A stretch of 35,206 nt of DNA from a virus: the IMG/VR virus record IMGVR_UViG_3300048442_000357, positions 1 through 35,206 of that record; one strand, given 5' to 3'. A model generated the notes under the pieces. The model was not told the DNA's origin, did not search any database, and worked only from the letters and a program-made list of their open reading frames with translations. The position numbers were made by a program, and so were the translations under genes. Of this stretch, positions 28,551-35,146 are shown one piece after another; the stretch's first letter is position 1; the number at the start of each line of letters is the position of its first letter.

Positions 28551-29636
28551 ATGTCTAGATTAAATGTAGGAAAATTAATTGCATCTGTTGGTATCAGATT
28601 GCCTGGATTTACTGATTCTACCAGACCTGGCGGAGAGCAAGGTTTGATGATCTATAATTCACAAAGTGGAATTGTAGAAATTTTTGATGGTAGTGAATGG
28701 AACAATGTATCAACCGGTTCTTTTACATTGAATGCAGTTGGTGGTTCTGAATATGAATCAAATGGTTATAAGTATCATGTATTTGTTGGTCCAGGAACTT
28801 TTAGTGTAACAGAAGCAAAAGCAGGAGCAACAATTGATGTCCTTGTAGTTGCTGGCGGTGGTGGTGCTGGAAACTACTATTACTGTGGCGGTTCTGGTGC
28901 TGGTGGTGTAGTTAATGTTCAAAACTATCCCGTGCAGGCGATTGGTAATTCTGCTCCAGTCACAGTTGGTGCGGGTGGCGCATATCCATATGGTGATGGA
29001 ATCGATTCATCTTTTGCCGGAGTACTAACTGCTAAGGGTGGTGGTTCTGGCGGAGGTTATCCATATGGTTATAGCGGAAAACCCGGTGGTTCTGGTGGAG
29101 GTGGAAGTCTCTACGTATCCGGCAGTGGAACAGCATCTCAATCAAGCATCAGTCAATCAACTGGATCTGGTCAATTAGTCAACAACGCTGGAAATCCTGG
29201 CGGTCCAGGACCAGGATGGCCAGGCACCCCAACTGGTGGTGGCGGTGGTGGCGGTGCCGGTGCTTCAGGTCAACCATGGGGCCCGGGTAAATGTGGTGAT
29301 GGTGGTGTAGGTTTACAAATTAATGGATTCAGTGCAGCAGATCATCCACAACTAGCTACAGCAGGAAAATATGGTGGCGGTGGTGGCGGTGGAACATATT
29401 CACCAAATGATCCAAGTCGTAAAGGATATGGTGGTATCAACCCAGGAGGATCCGCTGGAGATCCACAAGGGCAACGTTATGGTGGTGGTAATGGAGGAAC
29501 TAGTGGTCCATCGGGCAATGGTTATGCTTCTGAAGCTGGAATGGAAAGAACTGGTGGTGGCGCTGGCGGACCAGATTATCCGCATTCCATTGGCGGTGGA
29601 TCTGGCGTTGTAGCAATACGTTATTTAACTAATTAG
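28551..29636 (+). CDS. Glycine/tyrosine-rich tail adhesin-like protein
   Basis: A 361-residue protein. Residues 1-55 are a fibre-head module (MSRLNVGKLIASVGIRLPGF, IVEIFDGSEWNNVS). From about residue 70, YKYHVFVGPGTFSV and IDVLVVAGGGGAG start a glycine-rich domain of the type found in phage and bacterial surface proteins. The rest is dominated by runs of Gly with Tyr, Pro and Ser (NYYYCGGSGAGG, GGYPYGYSGKPGGSGGGG, GGGGGGGAGASGQPWG, GGKYGGGGGGGTYSP-like stretches), ending GGGSGVVAIRYLTN. Glycine-rich tips built of packed polyglycine helices are known in T-even-type adhesins (gp38 class), which is a reasonable structural analogue, not a proven homologue. The two Cys lie in loop-like Gly stretches. 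A weak late-like box (TATAAGTA, 28521) sits 30 bases upstream. The reading frame is intact. Confidence 0.8.
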   Translation: MSRLNVGKLIASVGIRLPGFTDSTRPGGEQGLMIYNSQSGIVEIFDGSEWNNVSTGSFTLNAVGGSEYESNGYKYHVFVGPGTFSVTEAKAGATIDVLVVAGGGGAGNYYYCGGSGAGGVVNVQNYPVQAIGNSAPVTVGAGGAYPYGDGIDSSFAGVLTAKGGGSGGGYPYGYSGKPGGSGGGGSLYVSGSGTASQSSISQSTGSGQLVNNAGNPGGPGPGWPGTPTGGGGGGGAGASGQPWGPGKCGDGGVGLQINGFSAADHPQLATAGKYGGGGGGGTYSPNDPSRKGYGGINPGGSAGDPQGQRYGGGNGGTSGPSGNGYASEAGMERTGGGAGGPDYPHSIGGGSGVVAIRYLTN

Positions 29637-29647
29637 GATATTTTCAA

Positions 29648-30055
29648 ATGGCACATTTTGCACAATTAAATGAAGATGATGTAGTGGTATTTGTAACACC
29701 ACTAGATAATAAACTTTTACTAGATTCAACTGGATCAGAACAGGAAAGTAAAGGAATAGATTATTTAAAAAACCAATTTGGATCGAATACCAAATGGGTA
29801 CAAACTTCATATCACCATAAATTTAGGGGAATTTATGCTGGTCTTGGATTTCAATACAATAGAGAAACTGATAGATTTGAAGCGCCAAAACCTAGACAAT
29901 TTCCTTCATGGGTTTGGGATGAAGGTAGACACGTATGGAGACCACCAGTACCAAGACCCGGATTATCTCCAGAACAATATGATCAAGGATTCATGCCACA
30001 ATGGGATGAAGAAACAATTTCTTGGAAAATTATTCAAGGACCACCAACTTTCTGA
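29648..30055 (+). CDS. Trp-rich conserved phage protein
   Basis: A 135-residue protein starting MAHFAQLNEDDVVVFVTPLD. It belongs to a group of uncharacterised proteins common in marine phages, recognisable by MAHFA, a central KWVQTSYHHKFRGIYAGLGF stretch and a C-terminal FPSWVWDE...W..P block. It carries six Trp (KWV, PSW, VWD, HVW, PQW, SWK), an unusual density, and a proline-rich segment (RPPVPRPGLSPEQY). No signal peptide or membrane segment was seen. It sits 11 bases after the adhesin stop and 8 bases before the sulfotransferase, bridging the adhesin genes and the enzyme cassette. It may be a fibre-associated protein or a substrate of the cassette; both are inference. Related proteins often sit next to tail fibre genes. 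Confidence 0.75.
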   Translation: MAHFAQLNEDDVVVFVTPLDNKLLLDSTGSEQESKGIDYLKNQFGSNTKWVQTSYHHKFRGIYAGLGFQYNRETDRFEAPKPRQFPSWVWDEGRHVWRPPVPRPGLSPEQYDQGFMPQWDEETISWKIIQGPPTF

Positions 30056-30063
30056 TATATTAA

Positions 30064-30840
30064 ATGAGTGAAAAAACATATTACTTTCTTACTGGGTTTC
30101 CCAGGAGTGGTAATACTTTATTATCTTCTTTGTTAAATCAAAATCCAGAAATCCTTGTATATGCAAATAGTATGCTCCCAGAGATGCTGTTTGATTTGCA
30201 TATAAAAAAAGATTCAAATCCAACATTTAACAATTTTCCGGATCATAGACCTATTGAAAATATATCTAAAAATTTATTTGACAACTATTATAGTCATTTA
30301 AATTCAAAGTATATTTTTGATAGGTCTTCTTGGTCTTCAGAAATAATGACAGAGTTGCTACGTGAGTATTGTCCCAATCAAACTAAAATATTATTTTTAC
30401 ATCGTGATCCTATAGAAATTTTAGCATCATTCATAAAATGGTCAACAGAAAACAAAACTTTTTTAGATAATTTTGATACATTAGAAAGTAAATGCAATCA
30501 TTTGATGAGACATGATGGTCCTATTATGAGGCATTTTACATCAATACACAATATTATCTCTAATGATATTCCATGTATGTTTGTTTCTTACGATAATATC
30601 GTTAAAGATACGCACATAACTATAGAAAAAATTTACAAATTTTTTGGCATCATGTTATACGAGCATGACTATATTAAAGTAGAAGAGTTTAGTGTAGATG
30701 GTATCTCATACAACGATACTGTCTATGGTAATAACTTACATAAGGTAAGACAAACAATTTCCAGAGATGTATATTCTCCAGAAAAATACTTATCTGACAG
30801 TATAATTTTAAAATGGCAGCATCTAAAAATACCAGTTTAA
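30064..30840 (+). CDS. Sulfotransferase family protein (PAPS-dependent)
   Basis: This 258-residue protein is likely to transfer a sulfuryl group from PAPS to a hydroxyl or amine acceptor in the infected cell. Near the N-terminus, TGFPRSGNTLLSSLLNQNP (residues 10-28) is the 5'-phosphosulfate-binding loop (PRSGTTLL type, with Asn where Thr is more usual). The 3'-phosphate site is RDPIEILAS, with R114 and S122 at the usual spacing after a hydrophobic strand (KILFLHRDP). Later, PCMFVSYDNIVKD and EKIYKFFGI fit the fold's C-terminal helices. The length suits small soluble sulfotransferases. The acceptor cannot be read from sequence. It lies eight bases after the Trp-rich gene, with a 44-base AT-rich gap after it. 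Possible acceptors include Tyr on virion proteins, glycans and metabolites. Confidence 0.82.
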   Translation: MSEKTYYFLTGFPRSGNTLLSSLLNQNPEILVYANSMLPEMLFDLHIKKDSNPTFNNFPDHRPIENISKNLFDNYYSHLNSKYIFDRSSWSSEIMTELLREYCPNQTKILFLHRDPIEILASFIKWSTENKTFLDNFDTLESKCNHLMRHDGPIMRHFTSIHNIISNDIPCMFVSYDNIVKDTHITIEKIYKFFGIMLYEHDYIKVEEFSVDGISYNDTVYGNNLHKVRQTISRDVYSPEKYLSDSIILKWQHLKIPV

Positions 30841-30853
30841 AACTAGAATATAT

Positions 30854-30863
30854 AGTATATACT
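30854..30863 (+). promoter_or_regulatory. AT-rich palindrome before the first oxygenase (weak promoter candidate)
   Basis: AGTATATACT is a perfect 10-base palindrome in the gap between the sulfotransferase and the first oxygenase, within a run of alternating A/T. It could include a -10-like TATACT, but no convincing -35 or late box is present. A GGAG at 30868-30871 lies 13 bases before the ATG. Confidence 0.25.
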
Positions 30864-30884
30864 TAATGGAGTTTTTGGATTATT

Positions 30885-31511
30885 ATGGCATTTCAAACAA
30901 TGTGGTATTTCACAGATTTACCGGGAGATGTTATTGATTGCATTGAAAAAGACTTAACAAATCAATTTGATCAACAATTAGAAGAATCAAAACTTTCGGG
31001 TGATGTGGTAGATGTTGACAGAAGATCTTCTACAAATGCTTGGGTTCCAACTACCCATTGGGTTTCTGGATTTGTTTGGCATTATATATCAAAAGCAAAT
31101 AGAGAAAATTTTTTATATGATTTGACACATGTTGATGGTGAAACTATGCAATACACCAGATACAAAGAAGGAGATTATTACAAATGGCATACTGATGCTG
31201 GTATTGGAACGTCATATAAACCACAAGCATCAGACAATTATGGTAACAAAGATATAGAAGTACAAGATTTTCTTACAACTAGCGTTGAAAATATAAGAAA
31301 ATTATCTTTTATTCTTCAACTCTCAGATGCAGAAGATTATGAAGGAGGAAACGTTCAATTTTTAGATGACAATCGAAAATCATTTTTTGCTCCTAGGAAA
31401 AAAGGAACTATGATTCTTTTTGATTCTAGAACACAACATAGAGTTTTAAAAGTGACAAAAGGAATTAGAAAATCATTGGTTGGATGGACCAGTGGACCTA
31501 GGTGGAAATAA
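30885..31511 (+). CDS. 2OG-Fe(II) oxygenase (prolyl 4-hydroxylase-like / PKHD type)
   Basis: A 208-residue non-haem iron oxygenase that would use 2-oxoglutarate and O2 to hydroxylate a substrate. The jelly-roll core carries H102-x-D104 (YKWHTDAG), distal H185 (FDSRTQHRV) and R195 for 2-oxoglutarate (KGIRKSLVGW). YEGGNVQFLD and KKGTMILFDS are the expected strands before the distal His. The layout matches the PKHD/prolyl 4-hydroxylase group, common in cyanophages. It is the first of four oxygenase-like genes in a row. The stop is two bases before the next ATG, and that gene's Shine-Dalgarno (AGGTGG) lies inside this gene, so coupling is likely. Substrate unknown: peptidyl Pro or Lys, or a metabolite, would be normal for the family. 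Confidence 0.87.
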   Translation: MAFQTMWYFTDLPGDVIDCIEKDLTNQFDQQLEESKLSGDVVDVDRRSSTNAWVPTTHWVSGFVWHYISKANRENFLYDLTHVDGETMQYTRYKEGDYYKWHTDAGIGTSYKPQASDNYGNKDIEVQDFLTTSVENIRKLSFILQLSDAEDYEGGNVQFLDDNRKSFFAPRKKGTMILFDSRTQHRVLKVTKGIRKSLVGWTSGPRWK

Positions 31512-31513
31512 TC

Positions 31514-32179
31514 ATGAATATTGAAAACGTAGAAAAACTTTTTAACAGTACAGCAGGCAGTAAGACATCAAATCCAGAGTTTGATAAAAGCGGATTTGTT
31601 TTAGTAAAAGGTATTATAGATCCTTCTCGTCTGATATGTGATATCCCAGAAGAGAAAGGTCTTTACCATTACTATGGTAAAGAAGATAAATTTACACACA
31701 TTCCAAATGAAGACCAGGTTCCTGGATCTACATCTAGATATTATTGGCCTCCATATAAAGAAATTCATAATGATCTAAAAAACAAAATCCAAGATATCAT
31801 TGGAAAAAAACTTTACCATACTTATTACTACGATAGATTTTATTTTGACGGTCAGGATTTAAGTCCGCATACAGATAGAGATGCATGTGAAATTTCTATC
31901 TCAGTTCATATTGGTACTAACATTAAAGAACCATGGGGATTTTGGATTGAAAATGGTGATGGAAAACGTGCTCGCATTTACATGGAACCTGGAGACGGAG
32001 TAATCTATAAAGGTTGTGAAAGAATGCACTGGCGAGAAAAAATGCCAGAAAAGAAACAAGGATTTATTAATAGAATCTTTAGAAGAAAAACAAATGATGC
32101 ATACTACCATCAGGCATTTTTCCACTATGTTCTGGCAGATGGCAATAGAGCACATTGTGCTTTTGATGCATCTAGATAA
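31514..32179 (+). CDS. 2OG-Fe(II) oxygenase-like protein (HxD...HWRE type)
   Basis: A 221-residue protein. I place the start at ATG 31514 (MNIENVEKLF), with AGGTGG at 31500-31505, rather than the in-frame GTG at 31502 that overlaps the previous gene. The iron site reads H119-T-D121 (LSPHTDRDACEIS) and H172 (CERMHWREKMP), with GDGVIYKGCE just before the distal His. This 'YKGCE..HWRE' arrangement is known from a group of phage and bacterial prolyl-hydroxylase-like proteins. The C-terminus QAFFHYVLADGNRAHCAFD is also characteristic. FDKSGFVLVKGIID near residue 25 resembles the N-terminal strand of this group. Its stop TAA shares one base with the next ATG (TAATG). The substrate is unknown. Confidence 0.8.
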   Translation: MNIENVEKLFNSTAGSKTSNPEFDKSGFVLVKGIIDPSRLICDIPEEKGLYHYYGKEDKFTHIPNEDQVPGSTSRYYWPPYKEIHNDLKNKIQDIIGKKLYHTYYYDRFYFDGQDLSPHTDRDACEISISVHIGTNIKEPWGFWIENGDGKRARIYMEPGDGVIYKGCERMHWREKMPEKKQGFINRIFRRKTNDAYYHQAFFHYVLADGNRAHCAFDASR

Positions 32180-32733
32180 TGGACTACAATTTAGTTTCTG
32201 ATGACTTAAGGATTCTTTCCATTAAAGAGTTCTTACATCCAAATATAATTGAAAGATTTTTTATCAAAAAAATCTTAGAAGACAACTACCAAAAAGATGC
32301 GATTACAAAAAATACTTTAGGGTATAACTATCTAATAAATTCAGATCACAAATTTTTTACAAATTTATATTCAAAATTTTTAGATGTTAGTAAAAATATT
32401 TTTTCCGGCATAAATATTTCCCCAAATAATTCATCAAAACTTTGGGGTTATAGATCAAATAAGGATGTATGGGCGTCAGTATTTCATGATCATGAAAAAA
32501 CATCAACAATAAATGCTGTATATTATTTTGATTTGAGTCCTAGTGATAGTATTTCATTTCAAAAAAACAATAAAGTATTTACATATTCCCCAGAAAAATA
32601 TGAGTTGCTAATTTTTCCTGGAACGTTAAAACACAAACCAGATAGACCACTAAAAAATAAAATTAGATACTCTATCAATATAGAAATAATTACAACTCAA
32701 TCTGCATATTATTTGTTCTATGAAAAATTATAA
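32179..32733 (+). CDS. Putative 2OG-Fe(II) oxygenase-like protein (HxH type)
   Basis: A 184-residue protein with weaker but readable oxygenase features. H103-D-H105 (VFHDHEKTS) precedes a strand AVYYFDLSP, and FPGTLKHKPDRPLKNKIRYS supplies H152 and a basic residue, followed by SINIEI. The pattern 'H.H......YY......P......FPG.L.H......R.S.N' resembles the putative 2OG-Fe(II) oxygenase family (PF13759 type) also seen in the next gene. HxH stands where classical enzymes have HxD/E, so activity is less certain. The N-terminal 80 residues are Lys/Asn-rich and unrecognised. It starts on the last base of the previous stop and overlaps the next gene by 14 bases. Confidence 0.62.
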   Translation: MDYNLVSDDLRILSIKEFLHPNIIERFFIKKILEDNYQKDAITKNTLGYNYLINSDHKFFTNLYSKFLDVSKNIFSGINISPNNSSKLWGYRSNKDVWASVFHDHEKTSTINAVYYFDLSPSDSISFQKNNKVFTYSPEKYELLIFPGTLKHKPDRPLKNKIRYSINIEIITTQSAYYLFYEKL

Positions 32734-33316
32734 TATTGAGTACATTTATCCAACCCCATTGTATCAAACACATGTTTATAATTTAAATGACATTCAGGAT
32801 GAATTAAAATTAATTGTAGATCATACAGAATTTGTGCAGATTGAACGTTGGAAAAATACTCACTACTTATCTTCAAAGTCATTTGAGGACGATCTTATTA
32901 AAGATAACAATCTTGTTTATTTTTCTGATGAACTTGATTTTCACATTAGAAATTTTTGTAAAGAGATGAACTTTGAGATTAGACCATATAAGACAGAATC
33001 TTGGATATCTCTTTTTAAAAATAAAAATTATGGTCACACCCATTCACATGGACATGTTGATATCTCAGGAGTTTATTATTATCAAACTTCTGGTGATGAT
33101 GGAGATTTATTTTTTGAATGTCCCGTGCCAAACATGTCATCTTCGTTTATGTTTTTTGAATCTATGGCACAGAGATGGAATCACAAACCAGAAGTTGGGA
33201 AATTGCTACTATTTCCTGGATGGTTAAGACATGGTATTTCTACTAATAATACCGACAATACAAGAATTAGTATTTCTTTCAACATAACTTTCGATAGAGG
33301 AGTAATAAAAAAATGA
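32720..33316 (+). CDS. Putative 2OG-Fe(II) oxygenase (PF13759-like)
   Basis: A 198-residue protein starting MKNYNIEYIYPTPLYQTHVY, the 'P..P.Y' opening of this family. The core is ESWISLFKNKNYGHTHSHGH, then VDISGVYYYQT, DLFFECPVP, KLLLFPGWLRHGIS (H171) and TRISISFNITFDRG. The family motif H-x-H.....lSGvyY aligns with H108-S-H110; H112-V-D114 immediately after is an alternative HxD reading, so the iron ligands are ambiguous. Members of this family are common in marine T4-like phages, with substrates mostly unknown. It overlaps the previous gene by 14 bases and the halogenase start by four (ATGA), which suggests coordinated translation with the halogenase. Confidence 0.8.
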   Translation: MKNYNIEYIYPTPLYQTHVYNLNDIQDELKLIVDHTEFVQIERWKNTHYLSSKSFEDDLIKDNNLVYFSDELDFHIRNFCKEMNFEIRPYKTESWISLFKNKNYGHTHSHGHVDISGVYYYQTSGDDGDLFFECPVPNMSSSFMFFESMAQRWNHKPEVGKLLLFPGWLRHGISTNNTDNTRISISFNITFDRGVIKK

Positions 33317-34887
33317 AAATTGTAATTGCTGGAGGTGGATTAACTGGATGGATATCTGCTTTTGTGTTATCCAAAAAATATCCAGACAACCAATTTGTTG
33401 TTATTGATAGCAGTAAAGATCCTACTATTGGTGTTGGAGAAGGAACTACTGGATATTTTGCTAACAAATTTTTGAGAGGGGAAGATTTTACAGTACGAGA
33501 GTTTTTTGAAAAAACTAAAGCTACCCCAAAATTAGGTATTGAATTTAATGATTGGGGAAGAAAAGGAGATTCTTTTTTAAGTCCTATTGATGGATCTGCT
33601 ACAAAACAATGCAATATAGATTTTTCTACATATTTTGACTATACTCAACCAGGACAACTTGGAGAGTCTAGTTTATTAGGAACACTAAGAAAACACAATA
33701 GAGTTCCATTTAAGAGAGGATCTGTAGATAATACGAATGGTATAGAAAACGATTTTATTTGGGAAGACGTAGCAGTTCATTTAGATAATGAATCTACAAT
33801 TAAATTTTTTAAAGAAAAAACTATCAATAGGGAAAACGTAGCGTGTATTGATGATTCTATTGTAAGCGTAGTCAAAAGTAAAAAAGGAGTTGAAAAAGTA
33901 GTATGTGAAAATACTTCTGTATATGGAGACTTGTTTTTAGATTGCACTGGTTTCAAACGATTGTTATCTAAAAATGTAAAATGGATTAGTTATAGTAAAT
34001 ATCTACCAACAAACTCTGTTATCACTTTCCAGACAACAGAAAATCATAGTGGATCACAAGAAAATATTGAGATTGGTATTGATGGAGAAAAAGTAGTAAA
34101 AGGATACTTAACACAAGTTGATTTAGTTACAAAAGCAAATGCCATGAATGATGGTTGGTCTTGGTTAATTCCAACTCAAGAAAGGTATGGTGGTGGGTAT
34201 GTTTATTGTGATTACTTTACAAATGAAGACAAAGCTACTAAAGAATTATTAGAAAAGTATCCTGGAGCTGAGATTGGCAAATCTTTCAAATTTGATTCCG
34301 GCAAACAAAAAACTTCATGGAACGATAACGTTATCTCAATGGGATTAGCATATCAATTCCTAGAACCTTTGCAAGCTACTAGTATTCATTTTACATTAGT
34401 TCAATTAGATTTGATTGAACGATATTGTATTAAAGGAACAAAAGAATTTACTTTGGATTCTAATAGTAGAATTAAATACAACGAACATGTAGATAGAGTT
34501 ATTGAAAACTTTAAAGACATGATTAATATGCATTACTCAGGAAAAAGAAATGATACTAAATTTTGGAAATATATTAGCAAACAATATCATCTAACAGATT
34601 TTACAAAACATATTATTAAAACTTTAAGAACTAGAGGATTGTTTTATTGGGATTTTACTAATGAGTATGGAACAACAGGACAAGAATTATGGATGTATCC
34701 ACTCTTAGGATTAAATCATCTTACTAAAGATGAGTGTTTTGGTTTGTTAATAAATAGTAAGTTGATGCAATATGCTTCAGAAGAATATTACAGACTTAGT
34801 ACAGAGGCGTCAACATTACACAACAAATATTTTTACAAAGAAGAGTTCTTTGTAATCTTAGATAAATATAAGAACACATCAACATAG
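33313..34887 (+). CDS. Flavin-dependent halogenase (tryptophan halogenase family, VirX1-like)
   Basis: A 524-residue enzyme expected to use FADH2, O2 and halide to make a hypohalous species that halogenates an aromatic substrate. FAD binding: IAGGGLTGW (G7, G9, G12) and GVGEGTTG (from residue 40). K73 in TPKLGIEFNDW corresponds to the catalytic lysine of PrnA/RebH. GWSWLIP (281-287) is the WxWxIP halogenase motif that distinguishes the family from monooxygenases. LFLDCTGFKRLL and LAYQFLEPLQATSIHF (E351) are also typical. The length matches PrnA/RebH. The cyanophage Syn10 enzyme VirX1, a family member that prefers iodide, is the natural comparison. The ATG overlaps the previous TGA. No flavin reductase gene is visible, so reduced FAD would come from the host or another phage locus. 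The substrate is not deducible. Confidence 0.9.
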   Translation: MKIVIAGGGLTGWISAFVLSKKYPDNQFVVIDSSKDPTIGVGEGTTGYFANKFLRGEDFTVREFFEKTKATPKLGIEFNDWGRKGDSFLSPIDGSATKQCNIDFSTYFDYTQPGQLGESSLLGTLRKHNRVPFKRGSVDNTNGIENDFIWEDVAVHLDNESTIKFFKEKTINRENVACIDDSIVSVVKSKKGVEKVVCENTSVYGDLFLDCTGFKRLLSKNVKWISYSKYLPTNSVITFQTTENHSGSQENIEIGIDGEKVVKGYLTQVDLVTKANAMNDGWSWLIPTQERYGGGYVYCDYFTNEDKATKELLEKYPGAEIGKSFKFDSGKQKTSWNDNVISMGLAYQFLEPLQATSIHFTLVQLDLIERYCIKGTKEFTLDSNSRIKYNEHVDRVIENFKDMINMHYSGKRNDTKFWKYISKQYHLTDFTKHIIKTLRTRGLFYWDFTNEYGTTGQELWMYPLLGLNHLTKDECFGLLINSKLMQYASEEYYRLSTEASTLHNKYFYKEEFFVILDKYKNTST

Positions 34888-34896
34888 GTGATAACC

Positions 34897-35097
34897 ATGG
34901 ATCCAGCACAACTTAAAACAAATTTTGAAGAGCAAATTGCTACAACCGAAAAGCAAATTGCTGAACTAGAAACAAATCTAGTTAAAGCAAAAGAGTATAA
35001 GATTAAACTAGAAGGAGGTCTAGAAACTCTAGGTCTTCTAGAAGACAAACCTGAAGAGGAAGCAGCAGAAGCAGCGCCAACAGAAGTAGTAGAATAA
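34897..35097 (+). CDS. Small acidic coiled-coil protein
   Basis: A 66-residue protein. I choose ATG 34897 (MDPAQLKTNFEEQIATTEKQ) because AGGTG (34886-34890) sits six bases upstream; an in-frame GTG at 34888 overlaps that site. Residues 4-40 show heptad-like Leu/Ile spacing with alternating charge (IAELETNLVKAKEYKIKLEG), so a coiled coil is likely. The C-terminus is acidic and low-complexity (EDKPEEEAAEAAPTEVVE). Small proteins of this kind occur near structural genes in cyanophages without a known role. It follows the halogenase by nine bases and is the last gene before a strong terminator. Confidence 0.76.
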   Translation: MDPAQLKTNFEEQIATTEKQIAELETNLVKAKEYKIKLEGGLETLGLLEDKPEEEAAEAAPTEVVE

Positions 35098-35104
35098 CTC
35101 TCAG

Positions 35105-35139
35105 ATCCCTTCTTCCTAAATAGGTAAGAAGGGATTTTT
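35105..35139 (+). terminator. Rho-independent terminator after the enzyme cassette
   Basis: ATCCCTTCTT (35105-35114) pairs perfectly with AAGAAGGGAT (35126-35135). An inner CCT/AGG pairing can extend the stem across a single-base bulge. TTTTT closes it at 35135-35139. It begins seven bases after the previous stop and would close the transcript holding the enzymes and the small coiled-coil gene. Confidence 0.88.
35115..35122 (+). promoter_or_regulatory. Late-promoter-like box inside the terminator loop
   Basis: CCTAAATA contains CTAAATA, as at 18879-18885, and lies in the loop of the 35105-35139 hairpin, 32 bases before the next ATG. If used, the leader would start within the 3' arm and include the AAGAAGGGA purine tract as a possible ribosome-binding site. 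It is only a motif match and the spacing is shorter than at the other late promoters. Confidence 0.45.
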
Positions 35140-35146
35140 GTGTGTA

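Noticed and set aside
29371-29613. Alternative + frame inside the Gly-rich protein
   Set aside because: GGT/GGA-rich DNA opens other frames by composition; the main frame has the recognisable head module and domain.
28751-29630. Gly tracts as a collagen-like triple helix
   Set aside because: The tracts lack regular G-x-y periodicity; they are poly-Gly runs, which fit the polyglycine type better.
31502-31513. GTG start for the second oxygenase gene
   Set aside because: It overlaps the preceding gene and uses up the AGGTGG that better serves the ATG at 31514.
34888-34896. GTG start for the small coiled-coil gene
   Set aside because: It overlaps the AGGTG ribosome-binding site that is well spaced for the ATG at 34897.
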